Source: CAMBDR01 sp046597185
GTDB taxonomy: Bacteria > Pseudomonadota > Gammaproteobacteria > Burkholderiales > Burkholderiaceae_D
Assembly (NCBI GenBank): GCA_046597185.1
Contig: JBKJLF010000515.1
Location: 1 to 37,007 of the forward strand
DNA: 37,007 bases
Direction of reading: 5' to 3'
Shown here: positions 25,048-32,578 of the stretch, piece by piece
Layout: each line of letters starts with the position of its first letter
Numbering within the stretch: position 1 is the stretch's first letter
Translations under genes and position numbers: made by a program
The notes under the pieces: generated by a model
Told to the model about the DNA's origin: nothing
What the model saw: only the letters and a program-made list of their open reading frames with translations
Databases searched by the model: none

Positions 25048-25648
25048 TTTCTTTAATATTGAGATGCAAATGAGTAAGCGTGAGCAATGGAGTTCGCGCA
25101 GTGTTTATTATTTGGCCAAAACGATGGCGGGGCAGTTGAAGTCGGGGGAGCCTTATTCGCAATTAAAACCCGTCATTGGGATTCATTTGTTGGCGTATGT
25201 GCTGTTTAAGGGGCAAGATCAGGCATGTTGGTGCTTTGAATTGCGCGATGCTACCAATTCTCTGATCAAGTTGGGTAGCGAACTTCAGCTAAATATCATA
25301 GAATTACCCAAGGCGGCGCGTTTGGCGGCAGCGCAACAGGCAGTAAATGGGATGAGTACGGCCTTGATAGCGTGGCTGATGTATTTTGAATATTCGCAGG
25401 AGGAAGAAATCATGAATCAGATAGCACACCCATGGGTGGTGGCAGCGATGACAAATCTTAAAGAATTGTCGGCAGATGAAGAGACCCGACGCAGGGCCGA
25501 GCGGCGGGAGTTGGCGTTGATTGCTGAACGCACTGAGCTTGAGGCGGCTGATCAGCGTGGTGAGGCAAGAGGCATGGAAAAAGCGTTGAAACGCTTGATC
25601 CAAAATGGCATGCCGGAAGCACAGGCACGGGCGATGCTGGGGATGTGA
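24974..25648 (+). pseudogene. Rpn-family nuclease (PD-(D/E)XK transposase-like), 5'-truncated
   Basis: From about residue 27 the protein matches Rpn (recombination-promoting nuclease): FFNIEMQMSKREQWSSRSVY, YLAKTMAGQLKSGEPYSQLK, PVIGIHLLAYVLF and IIELPKAARLAA, then the variable helical tail with RRELALIAERTELEAA and LIQNGMPEAQARAMLGM. The family's first 60-80 residues, including the front of the nuclease fold, are absent; the sequence upstream of about 25050 instead overlaps the start of the opposite-strand secreted gene. Probably inactive. Rpn genes often occur in multiple decayed copies; a second tail lies just downstream. Confidence 0.7.
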
Positions 25649-25649
25649 T

Positions 25650-25913
25650 ATGAATAAGATTTTATTTCCACTCGTTAACGAACCGCTGAGTCAAGAAGCG
25701 CTCGAATACAGGGCCATGCGGCGCGAGTTGGCGTTGATTGATGAGCGCACGGCGCTTGAGGCGGCTTGGAAGCAAGGTTATGAAGAGGGGCTGGCAGAGG
25801 CACGAGAAGAGTTGAAAAAGCGGGGTATGGCGTTCGCCCTGAGCCGCGTGATTGCAAATGGTATCCCTGAAGCAGAAGCACGGGCGATGCTGCCCGCGCT
25901 TTTTGTCTTGTGA
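25650..25913 (+). pseudogene. Detached C-terminal tail of a second Rpn-like gene
   Basis: An 87-residue frame starting at ATG 25650, two bases after the previous stop. It repeats the tail of the gene before it: YRAMRRELALIDERTALEAA against RRAERRELALIAERTELEAA, and IANGIPEAEARAMLPAL against IQNGMPEAQARAMLGM. No nuclease domain is present. This is most simply a partial tandem duplication or the leftover of a deleted second copy. Confidence 0.65.
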
Positions 25914-26147
25914 CTGGGATATTGTACAAAATGTGGCGGGTGGTGTGGTGGTTTTTTATGGCTTTTTGGTGACAAATGAAAGCGCCTGCGAAACGGGCTA
26001 TTGGCTTGAAATGGATAGCGGCGATTTAACCATTTGCTTGCACACTGCTTGCAAAAGTTGGTGGCGGATGCGGTAAAAACCCTATAATGCACAATGCAGC
26101 TTAACACGCTGGCCATGCCAAGCAAACCAAACCAGCAGGAAACCACC

Positions 26148-26982
26148 ATGTCCGAACTCGCGCTCAAACTGATTGCTGAAAACAAAAAGACCCGGGATAC
26201 TTATCTTGATTTGGGTAATTGTGGCTTGAAGAAATTGCCGCCGGAACTTGGGGAACTGGTTTGGTTGAAGTACTTGATTTTGGCAGGCGACTCGTGGGTG
26301 TGGAGGGGAGAAGACTATGAACGCCATAGGAGCAAAAATAAATGCGGTAGCAATCATGCCCTTGCTACACCTCATTCAACTTGGCCGCAAAGTCGCGCTT
26401 AGGGACTTCTTAGTCAATATTAATGTTCGCAACTGCCCCCTCACCAGCCCCCACCAGAAATCGTCGCTCAAGGTAACGAAGCGATTTTGAACTACTTCCG
26501 CGAACGCGATGCAGGCGGTGTCGAGCATTTGTATGAAGCCAAAATGCTGATTCTGGGCGAAGGCGGTGCCGGCAAAACCAGCCTGTTGCGCCGCCTTTAC
26601 CAATCCGATTTACCCTTGCCAGAAGAACAGGAAACCACCAAAGGCATCGCCATCCACCGCCACGCCTTCCCGCTGCCCAACGGACGCGATTTCCGCCTCA
26701 ACGTATGGGACTTTGGGGGGGCAGGAGATTTACCACGCCACGCACCAGTTTTTCCTCACCCGCCGCTCGCTTTACGTGCTGCTGGACGACCACCCCATAG
26801 CTGACATCGCCACCCAAGGCAACACCCGCAAACCACAGCGCACGGCAAATGCAACCGAAGCTTCAATTGGCAACTTTAGCAATTGGCGTTTAATTTCTTC
26901 CCGATCCAGTTCCATCCAAGCCCCCCACCCGCCAGTACCCCAATGCCACCAAACCAAGGCAAGCCTACCTTCACGCCTATAG
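26148..26982 (+). pseudogene. LRR-Roc (Roco-type) GTPase gene, deleted and frameshifted
   Basis: Starts at ATG 26148 (AGGA site upstream) with one leucine-rich repeat (YLDLGNCGLKKLPPELGELV), then loses frame. Near 26440-26490 a frame reads PPPEIVAQGNEAILNYFRE, the usual link from LRRs to Roc. The Roc domain follows: P-loop LILGEGGAGKTSLLRRL, switch region ETTKGIAI and LNVWDFGG. At a run of seven Gs (26715-26721) the frame breaks; one G fewer restores GGQEIYHATHQFFLTRRSLY, the Roc consensus. Beyond about 26800 the rest of Roc and all of COR are not recognisable. Several LRRs are also missing. Non-functional unless the breaks are artefacts. Confidence 0.75.
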
Positions 26983-26984
26983 CC

Positions 26985-27000
26985 AAAAACTTCAAAACCT
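26985..27000 (+). repeat. Short direct repeat, left copy
   Basis: AAAAACTTCAAAACCT here recurs exactly at 27535-27550. Together the copies bracket the three small minus-strand genes. Both copies are followed by a similar TA-x-CG-like word, so the original repeat may have been a little longer. Confidence 0.6.
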
Positions 27001-27142
27001 AACGCTTAATTTTTGGTGGCCGCGCTTGGTGGCGAATTTTCAAAGCAAAATTTGCCACATCATGCTTAATTTTTTCCTTATATTGCGCCAAACGGGCCAA
27101 TGCTTCCGCTTCGGTTTTCACTTCTTTTACTTCGTTACCCAT
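26999..27142 (-). CDS. Small basic protein, unknown (third of three)
   Basis: A 47-residue protein beginning MGNEVKEVKTEAEALARLAQ and ending in a lysine/arginine-rich tail (RPPKIKR). Start chosen at 27142 because a perfect AAGGAG ribosome site lies 8 bases upstream, inside the end of the preceding gene; the two genes overlap by eight bases. A longer frame upstream of it is only the other frame of that gene. Charged and helical, no signal peptide. No family recognised. The overlap and strong ribosome site argue that it is really translated. Confidence 0.55.
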   Translation of the reverse strand: MGNEVKEVKTEAEALARLAQYKEKIKHDVANFALKIRHQARPPKIKR

Positions 27143-27365
27143 TGGATGACTCCTTAATGTCTTTCTGTAAGCGGCGGTAAGAAAGCTCGGTCTTTGGGCC
27201 GCAGATATCAGGCCCAATATCGGCCAAATCATCGCCATCTGCGCCAAAAACCCGGCTTTGCTCAAAAATGGTGGATTTGTATTTATTCAATATCGCTAGC
27301 GCATCTGCTTGCGTCATCTTTAAAATCGGGTCATCTGCACTCTCAATGTCGTTCTGATCATCCAT
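27135..27365 (-). CDS. Small acidic protein, unknown (second of three)
   Basis: A 76-residue acidic protein starting MDDQNDIESADDPILKMTQA with a DGDDLADIGPD stretch in the middle and a short basic end. Ribosome site GGGGAA lies 5 bases before the ATG at 27365; the gene starts 10 bases after the stop of a 36-residue frame upstream and overlaps the next gene by eight bases. No family recognised. Acidic product followed by a basic product in overlapping genes is an arrangement seen for interacting pairs, but no function can be assigned. Confidence 0.55.
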   Translation of the reverse strand: MDDQNDIESADDPILKMTQADALAILNKYKSTIFEQSRVFGADGDDLADIGPDICGPKTELSYRRLQKDIKESSNG

Positions 27366-27375
27366 ATCGTTCCCC

Positions 27376-27486
27376 TTACGCTTGATCGTATTCCAAACGC
27401 TGAACCAAATGCGTCACCGTGCCCGCTTTATCCGTTTGACTGACATAGCCACGCGCTTCGTATTTTTTTACTAGCGTATCGTTCAT
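27376..27486 (-). CDS. Very small protein, unknown (first of three)
   Basis: A 36-residue frame MNDTLVKKYEARGYVSQTDK... ending LVQRLEYDQA. It lies just upstream of the acidic small gene with a 10-base gap holding that gene's ribosome site. Its own ribosome site is poor and a TTGACA word lies about 25 bases upstream without a good -10, so it may be the end of a truncated longer gene rather than a whole one. Confidence 0.4.
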   Translation of the reverse strand: MNDTLVKKYEARGYVSQTDKAGTVTHLVQRLEYDQA

Positions 27487-27534
27487 TGGCTCGCAAATCC
27501 GGTGTTTGTCAAGCTAGTTGTCGTGTCACCCCCA

Positions 27535-27550
27535 AAAAACTTCAAAACCT
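27535..27550 (+). repeat. Short direct repeat, right copy
   Basis: Exact copy of 26985-27000 (16 bp), in the same orientation, just upstream of the first small gene. Confidence 0.6.
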
Positions 27551-27772
27551 TAGCGTGAAACAACACAGATTTTGAGTGAAACATACTTTCGCAGGAAAAA
27601 CGCGATTCTGCGATTATTTCATAATGCGGGGCGTTGCGGGTGCGTTTCATGAAAGTTAGGTATGCTAAGCTGGCGCAAATTAAATTCACGCTACGTTAGA
27701 TCACATCGCCCTGTGGAATGGCAATTAACCCAAGGGCGGGGACACAAGCTTTTTTCTGGTCGGAGAACAAAT

Positions 27773-28002
27773 ATGGTTTTGGCAAATCGCATAACGCATG
27801 CCTTGCTGCTGCTTGCCGTATGCCACCTGGCCAGCGCGCAGATCAACGACCAAGCCCAAATCGAAGGCGGTACACCCTGATTCAAAACAAGAAGATTGCG
27901 GTAACGCAACAGAAGGCCAGCGGCGGTTTGTTTTGCCCGAATATTAGGCTCGATGAAAAAGTATTCCATGGCTTTGCACACCTGCTGAACCAAGCCAACT
28001 AA
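27773..28002 (+). pseudogene. Signal-peptide-bearing gene fragment
   Basis: ATG 27773 has a GGAG ribosome site 7 bases upstream and encodes MVLANRITHALLLLAVCHLA followed by SAQ, a good Sec signal with cleavage after ASA. The frame stops after 35 residues. In another frame the sequence stays open to 28002 (KKIAVTQQKASGGLFCPNIR ...), which may be the displaced remainder. No family recognised. Confidence 0.3.
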
Positions 28003-28110
28003 GCACCCTATCCCTTCTGAATTATTTCACGCTAAAACCAACCAATCAACGCTAAAATGTTATCTCGCAGAGAATATTTCAGCGCTACCTTTATAAATCG
28101 CCGCGAATAA

Positions 28111-28129
28111 TATAGAATGAACCCATTCT
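28111..28129 (+). promoter_or_regulatory. Putative -10 box with overlapping operator
   Basis: TATAGA (28111-28116) overlaps the inverted repeat AGAATG-AACC-CATTCT (28114-28129), which lies 18 bp before the antitoxin-like ATG. An operator overlapping the promoter fits the autoregulation usual for type II toxin-antitoxin operons. No strong -35 was found. Confidence 0.4.
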
Positions 28130-28147
28130 GTTTTCTTACGAGTGACC

Positions 28148-28336
28148 ATGTCTGCCCTCCCACAAACCAATTTTGAACCCGTTGCAGAGGATGATTCCTT
28201 ATCTTATGCCCAATGGCTTAAACGCGAGGTGCAAGCGGCGCGGGCAGGTTTGGCTGATGGCACCAATCGCCGATTTACGCCAGACGAATGGGCCGCAATT
28301 CGCGCAGCCAAGAAAGCCTACCGCGATACGCTATGA
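28148..28336 (+). CDS. ParD/RelB-like antitoxin
   Basis: A 62-residue protein (MSALPQTNFEPVAEDDSLSY, then AQWLKREVQAARAGLADGTN and a lysine-rich C-terminal helix). The AQWL-KREVQAA pattern and length match antitoxins paired with ParE-type toxins. Its TGA overlaps the ATG of a ParE-like frame by four bases (ATGA), the classic order. The antitoxin is intact while its toxin carries a frameshift. Family placement is moderate because small antitoxins are poorly conserved. Confidence 0.65.
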   Translation: MSALPQTNFEPVAEDDSLSYAQWLKREVQAARAGLADGTNRRFTPDEWAAIRAAKKAYRDTL

Positions 28337-28609
28337 AATTGATCATCCGCACGGGGGGGATATTTTTCCGATTTGGATGCGATTGAGGCGTATATCGCAA
28401 AAGAAAGTCCCAAGGCAGGTGCTGATATGTGGTTGCATATCGATGAACAGTTGGATAAAATGGCTGACCCAATTTTTCCGCGCCGACGCGGGCGCGAACC
28501 GAATACGACTGAATTGGTAGCACATCCCAATTACATTGTTATTTTGGAAGAGGATGCAACGACGGTCACAGCACTAAAGGTGGTGCATGTAAAAAGGCAA
28601 TATCCGTAA
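28333..28609 (+). pseudogene. ParE-family toxin, frameshifted at a G tract
   Basis: The ATG at 28333 starts MKLIIRTGG but runs into a stop after 17 codons. After a run of seven Gs (28353-28359) the next frame carries the body of a ParE toxin: DLDAIEAYIAKESPKAGADM, WLHIDEQLDKMADP, RRGREPNTTELVAHPNYIVI and the end TALKVVHVKRQYP. Removing one G gives a single protein of about 91 residues, the normal ParE length. ParE toxins poison DNA gyrase. As written, the toxin is off. Confidence 0.75.
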
Positions 28610-28639
28610 AACCTAATGGTGAGTCATTACCCAACACCA

Positions 28640-28810
28640 TCACAACGGCATTGGAAGAGGCTGCTCACTATCCAGGCTATCGCACCAGGCTTGCATCTGC
28701 GCGTGATCAACTACCTTACCATCCTTAATATCCTGCAAGCCCTCACGCGTCAAACGATCAAACTGTTCTTCCTGCAATGCTTTCATGTCCTGCATCACCT
28801 GTTTTTTCAT
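28640..28810 (-). CDS. Small RHH/CopG-like antitoxin, apparently solitary
   Basis: A 56-residue frame: MKKQVMQDMKALQEEQFDRL, then TREGLQDIKDGKVVDHAQMQ and a short acidic/proline end. The GLQDI-DG-VVDH-xxxxAW pattern is common in antitoxins of ParE/RelE-type pairs. It starts 6 bp after the GNAT stop on the same strand, and no toxin follows: downstream is the convergent 3' end of the ParE-like remnant. It may neutralise a toxin elsewhere or be the leftover of a lost pair. Confidence 0.6.
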   Translation of the reverse strand: MKKQVMQDMKALQEEQFDRLTREGLQDIKDGKVVDHAQMQAWCDSLDSEQPLPMPL

Positions 28811-28816
28811 CACTGC

Positions 28817-29236
28817 TTACCCGAACTCTTTAATAAAATGATGGCAAACAATCTGCATATCCCGGTTTAAATAAAACTTATGCGCCCGAAACCGCTGTAC
28901 GCCCGAATCCAAATGTAGCGCACGGCATTGCTCGCTTTTCGCCAGTTGTTCCAACCAGTCAAATAGTTTTTCCCCCACACCTTGCCCGCGCGCAGCCTCA
29001 GTGGTGATCAAGTCATCCACATACAGGCGCTTGCCCAAATGCAGATTATGCGAAATCTTGAAGCCGGCCACGCCCAGCACTACGCCGTTTTCATGCAGAT
29101 ACACCATCTGGTAACCTTCGCTCATCTGCAAGCGCACCACGGCCAAAAACTCGGCCTCCTGCAAATGGGTGCGCAGTTGCTGCATGGTGGAAAAACAGGC
29201 CTTGATGTCGTCATCGGTTTGCGCAATCTGTATCAT
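28817..29236 (-). CDS. GNAT-family N-acetyltransferase
   Basis: A 139-residue single-domain acetyltransferase. It starts IQIAQTDDDIKACFSTMQQL and has VVLGVAGFKIS, LYVDDLITTEAARGQGVGEK (acetyl-CoA pyrophosphate loop with R-G-Q-G-V-G) and ALHLDSGVQRFRAHKFYLNR near the end. This is a widespread proteobacterial GNAT of unknown substrate; it is not of the TacT/AtaT toxin type, which has shorter proteins and a different motif A. It follows the pseudouridine synthase by 21 bp and precedes the small antitoxin-like gene, all probably on the map-glnD transcript. Confidence 0.85.
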   Translation of the reverse strand: MIQIAQTDDDIKACFSTMQQLRTHLQEAEFLAVVRLQMSEGYQMVYLHENGVVLGVAGFKISHNLHLGKRLYVDDLITTEAARGQGVGEKLFDWLEQLAKSEQCRALHLDSGVQRFRAHKFYLNRDMQIVCHHFIKEFG

Positions 29237-29257
29237 CGTGGTATTTCGTTAAAACAA

Positions 29258-30004
29258 TTAAAAACTTTCATCCGGGCGCAAGTAACGCCATTGCCCGGTC
29301 GGTAAATCGCCCAGTTTCACCCGGCCTATGCTCACGCGCTTCAAGCCCAATACCTTCAGGCCGACCATTTCACACATGCGCCGAATCTGGCGTTTTTTGC
29401 CTTCGCGCAAAATAAAGCGTAATTGGTCGTCGTTTTGCCAGCTCACTTTGGCGGGCAACAGCGCCTTGCCATCCAGACTCAAGCCATAATTCAAGCGTTT
29501 TAACTGCGCATCCGGCAAGCGTTCGCCCTGGCCGTACTGTACCCGCACCAGGTATTCTTTTTCGATCTGGCTGGTTTCACCAATCAATTGCTTGGCGATG
29601 CGGCCATCCTGGGTCAGTACCAACAGGCCAACCGAATCAATATCCAGCCGCCCGGCAGGCACCAGATGGCGCAATTGGGTGGGGTGGAAAATTTCATCAG
29701 CCTTATCCTCAGCCCAACGCGTTTCCGCACTCACCAGCGCACAAGCGGGCTTATAGCCATCTTCAGCCTGGCCGCTGACATAACCCATGGGCTTGTTGAT
29801 TAAAATCGTTACCAGCTTGGATTGCTCGGCACTGGCCTGGCGTTCAATGGTAATGCGTTGATCGGGCAATACTTTGCTGCCCAATACCGACACCACTTTG
29901 CCATCCACCCGCACCCAGCCTTTTTCAATCCAGGCATCGGCTTCGCGGCGCGAGCATAAGCCCAGTTCCGACATGCGTTTGGATAGGCGTACTGGTTCTG
30001 TCAT
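29258..30004 (-). CDS. rRNA pseudouridine synthase, RsuA/RluB-E-F family
   Basis: A 248-residue RNA-modifying enzyme. An N-terminal S4 RNA-binding domain (about 5-52: RLSKRMSELGLCSRREADAW, then GWVRVDGKVV) is followed by the synthase domain with ILINKPMGYVSGQ, the catalytic aspartate D121 in AGRLDIDSVGLLVLTQDG, IEKEYLVRV and FILREGKKRQIRRMCEMVGL. The family converts specific uridines of 16S or 23S rRNA; which site cannot be told from this sequence, though the layout is closest to RluF. It begins 33 bp after glnD. Confidence 0.92.
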   Translation of the reverse strand: MTEPVRLSKRMSELGLCSRREADAWIEKGWVRVDGKVVSVLGSKVLPDQRITIERQASAEQSKLVTILINKPMGYVSGQAEDGYKPACALVSAETRWAEDKADEIFHPTQLRHLVPAGRLDIDSVGLLVLTQDGRIAKQLIGETSQIEKEYLVRVQYGQGERLPDAQLKRLNYGLSLDGKALLPAKVSWQNDDQLRFILREGKKRQIRRMCEMVGLKVLGLKRVSIGRVKLGDLPTGQWRYLRPDESF

Positions 30005-30037
30005 GTTTTGATTTCCTTGTGCTTATTTTTTACTTAT

Positions 30038-32578
30038 TTATACCCGCAACGCTTCCAACAATTCAGTTTCAAACTGCAATTGGTTGCGGTTATTGTTCAA
30101 AAACGGGCCATCGATCAAAAATACGTCTTCCACCCGTTCACCCAGGGTCATGACTTTGGCCGTGTGCAGATTGATTTTATTTTTGCTAAACACATTGGCC
30201 AAGGCATACAACAACCCATTACGGTCATTCGCCGACACCGAGAGCAGATAGTATTGCCGCCGCTCATCCGGGCGTAAATCGACCGTGGGGGTGATCGGGA
30301 AGTTGCGCGACAAACGTGACAGGCGGCCTTTGTTGGGCGTAGGCAAGGGCGCTTGCGATAACAGGGTTTCACACAGATCATGTTCGATCAGGGTGATGAT
30401 GTCGCGATAGCTCTTGGCAAAAGTTTGTTCACTCACCAAAAACGTATCGAGCGCATAGCCGTGCTTGGTGGTGTGGATTTTGGCGTCGAAAATGCTGAAG
30501 TTTTTACGCTCAAAATAGCTGCAAATGCGGGCAAATAAATCGTGCTGGTCTTTGGTGTAGACCACCACTTGCAAGCCTTCACCAATTAAGGCCAGGCGGC
30601 ATTTCACCACGGGCCGCTCACTATCGAGCTTGTCATGCAGGGAGCGGGTTTGCCAGGCAATATCGGAGGCGTCATGGCGCAAAAAGTAGGCAATATCCAA
30701 TTGCTTCCACAGCGCCAGATGCGCATCCATCGGCAAACCATACAGGCGCAGGGTTTTCAGCGCTTCTTCTTGGCGGTTTTTCAATTCGCGGTCCGCCGAG
30801 GGCGCTTCGCCACCGAGTACGCGCAAGGTGATGCGGTATAAGTCTTCCAGCAATTTGCCTTTCCAGGCATTCCAAACCTTGGGGCTGGTACCGCGAATAT
30901 CGGCCACCGTGAGCAAATACAGGGCGGTCAGATGGCGCTCATCCTTGACCAGCGCGGCAAATTGCGCAATCACGTCGGAATCGGATAAATCCTGCTTTTG
31001 CGCCACTTGCGACATGGTTAAATGATGCTGCACCAAAAACACCACCAATTCGGTTTCGTCTTCGCTCATTAAATGCTGCTGACAAAATTCCTGTGCATCG
31101 ATCATGCCCAACTTCGAATGGTCGCCGCCGCGCCCTTTGGCAATATCGTGAAACAGCGCCGCCACATACAACAGCCAGGTGTGCGGAAAGTTGGCGATCA
31201 ATTGGCTGCAAAAAGGGTATTCATGCGCATGTTGCGTTAGCGTGAAGCGGCGCACATTGCGTACCACCATCAAAATATGTTGATCGACCGTGTAGACGTG
31301 GAATAAATCATGCTGCATCTGTCCTACAATGCTGCGAAAAGTGGGCAGGTAACGGCCCAGTATGCTGTTTTGATTCATGCGCCGCAGGGCGTGGGTAATG
31401 CCTTGTGGTGCTTGTAAAATTTTAATAAACCATTCCCGGTTGGCCTGTTCGGCCCGAAAATCGTCATCAATTTTATTGCGCGCATGCCACATTGCGCGTT
31501 GGGTGCGGGCCGCCATGCCCTTGAGTGCCGGGTTAAGTTCCATTAACAAGAACACTTCAAGCATGGCCGAGGGCGTGGTTTCAAACAACTGCTCATCGCT
31601 GATATCGATGAAGCCATTGACTTCGTTAAAGCGTGGATTGATCGGATGTGGCACGCTGGCCTGAGGAAATAATTGGCCTTCGATATTTTGCAGCAAAATG
31701 GTATTGAGCTGGGTGACGGCTTTGGCGGCCCAGTAATAGCGCTGCATTAAATATTCGCTGGCGCGGCGGCCATCAGGCGTACTTTGAAAACCCATCGATT
31801 GGGCAATCGAGGTTTGCACGTCAAACACCAAACGGTCTTCGCGCCGCTTGGCGTGGATGTGCAGGCGCACCCGAATGTCTTTGAAGGCGCGCTCTTTTTC
31901 CATTAACTGGCGTGCTTCGGCCAGGGTGATCAGGCCGCGCGTGACAAATTGCCGCCACGAATCGGCCAAGCCCGCCGCTTTGGCAACCCATAAAATGACT
32001 TGCAAATCACGCAGTCCGCCGGGGCTTTCCTTGCAATTGGGTTCCAGGCTATAAGGTGTGTCTTCATATTTGACATGGCGTTGCCGCATTTCCAGCACTT
32101 TGGCATGGAAAAAGGCTTGGCAGTCGAGCGCCGCCAGATAGCGTTGTTGTAAATCGGCAAACAGCTTGTCATCGCCAACGATCAGGCGCGCTTCCAGCAA
32201 ACAGGTTTGCACGGTGATATCGGCTGCCGATTCGCTCAGGCATTCATCAATGGTGCGAATGCTGTGGCCAATTTCCAGGCCCAAATCCCAAAAACCTTGC
32301 ACCAGTTGTTCCAGCTTGGCCTGGGTGTCAGCATCCGGGCTTTGCCCCAATAAAATCAACAGATCGACATCGGAATAAGGGAATAATTCGCCGCGCCCAT
32401 AGCCGCCTACGCCCACCAAGGCTGTGTTGGCAGGCAAAGCAGCAGCCAGCCAGGCTTCGTTCAAGACGCGATCAACAATTTGCCTCAGGTTACGCAGCAG
32501 TTTTTCGGGTTTGCCATCGACCAAAAAACCATCAATGACTTTTTGTCGCTCGGCTTTAATGCGTTCCCGAAAGTTCAT
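30038..32578 (-). CDS. glnD: Bifunctional [protein-PII] uridylyltransferase/uridylyl-removing enzyme
   Basis: The 846-residue nitrogen sensor that uridylylates PII proteins when glutamine is low and removes UMP when it is high. The nucleotidyltransferase motif GVGGYGRGELFPYSDVDLL lies at about 56-74 (Asp pair D70, D72), the HD hydrolase motif ALFHDIAKG has H477, and two ACT domains close the protein (QVVVYTKDQHDLFARICSYF and YYLLSVSANDRNGLLYALAN). The ATG at 32578 is used: it overlaps the map stop as ATGA and starts MNFRERIKAERQ; the longer frame lies inside map. The map-glnD order is typical of Burkholderiales. Confidence 0.96.
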   Translation of the reverse strand: MNFRERIKAERQKVIDGFLVDGKPEKLLRNLRQIVDRVLNEAWLAAALPANTALVGVGGYGRGELFPYSDVDLLILLGQSPDADTQAKLEQLVQGFWDLGLEIGHSIRTIDECLSESAADITVQTCLLEARLIVGDDKLFADLQQRYLAALDCQAFFHAKVLEMRQRHVKYEDTPYSLEPNCKESPGGLRDLQVILWVAKAAGLADSWRQFVTRGLITLAEARQLMEKERAFKDIRVRLHIHAKRREDRLVFDVQTSIAQSMGFQSTPDGRRASEYLMQRYYWAAKAVTQLNTILLQNIEGQLFPQASVPHPINPRFNEVNGFIDISDEQLFETTPSAMLEVFLLMELNPALKGMAARTQRAMWHARNKIDDDFRAEQANREWFIKILQAPQGITHALRRMNQNSILGRYLPTFRSIVGQMQHDLFHVYTVDQHILMVVRNVRRFTLTQHAHEYPFCSQLIANFPHTWLLYVAALFHDIAKGRGGDHSKLGMIDAQEFCQQHLMSEDETELVVFLVQHHLTMSQVAQKQDLSDSDVIAQFAALVKDERHLTALYLLTVADIRGTSPKVWNAWKGKLLEDLYRITLRVLGGEAPSADRELKNRQEEALKTLRLYGLPMDAHLALWKQLDIAYFLRHDASDIAWQTRSLHDKLDSERPVVKCRLALIGEGLQVVVYTKDQHDLFARICSYFERKNFSIFDAKIHTTKHGYALDTFLVSEQTFAKSYRDIITLIEHDLCETLLSQAPLPTPNKGRLSRLSRNFPITPTVDLRPDERRQYYLLSVSANDRNGLLYALANVFSKNKINLHTAKVMTLGERVEDVFLIDGPFLNNNRNQLQFETELLEALRV

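Larger units (their letters stand above)
27487..28147. other. Largely non-coding decayed stretch
   Basis: About 660 bp between the small genes and the ParD-like gene. It contains the right direct repeat (27535-27550), a short secretion-signal fragment (27773 onward) and the promoter area of the downstream pair. Other frames here are short and unlike known proteins. Confidence 0.4.

Noticed and set aside
28353..28359. Programmed -1 frameshift at the G7 tract of the ParE-like toxin
   Set aside because: The tract looks slippery, but the body of the toxin needs a +1 shift, not -1, and two other genes show the same +1 error, so mutation or sequencing is simpler.
28817..29236. GNAT plus small antitoxin-like gene as a TacT/AtaT toxin-antitoxin pair
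   Set aside because: The GNAT is of a common non-toxin type, precedes the small gene instead of following it, and seems part of the map-glnD unit.
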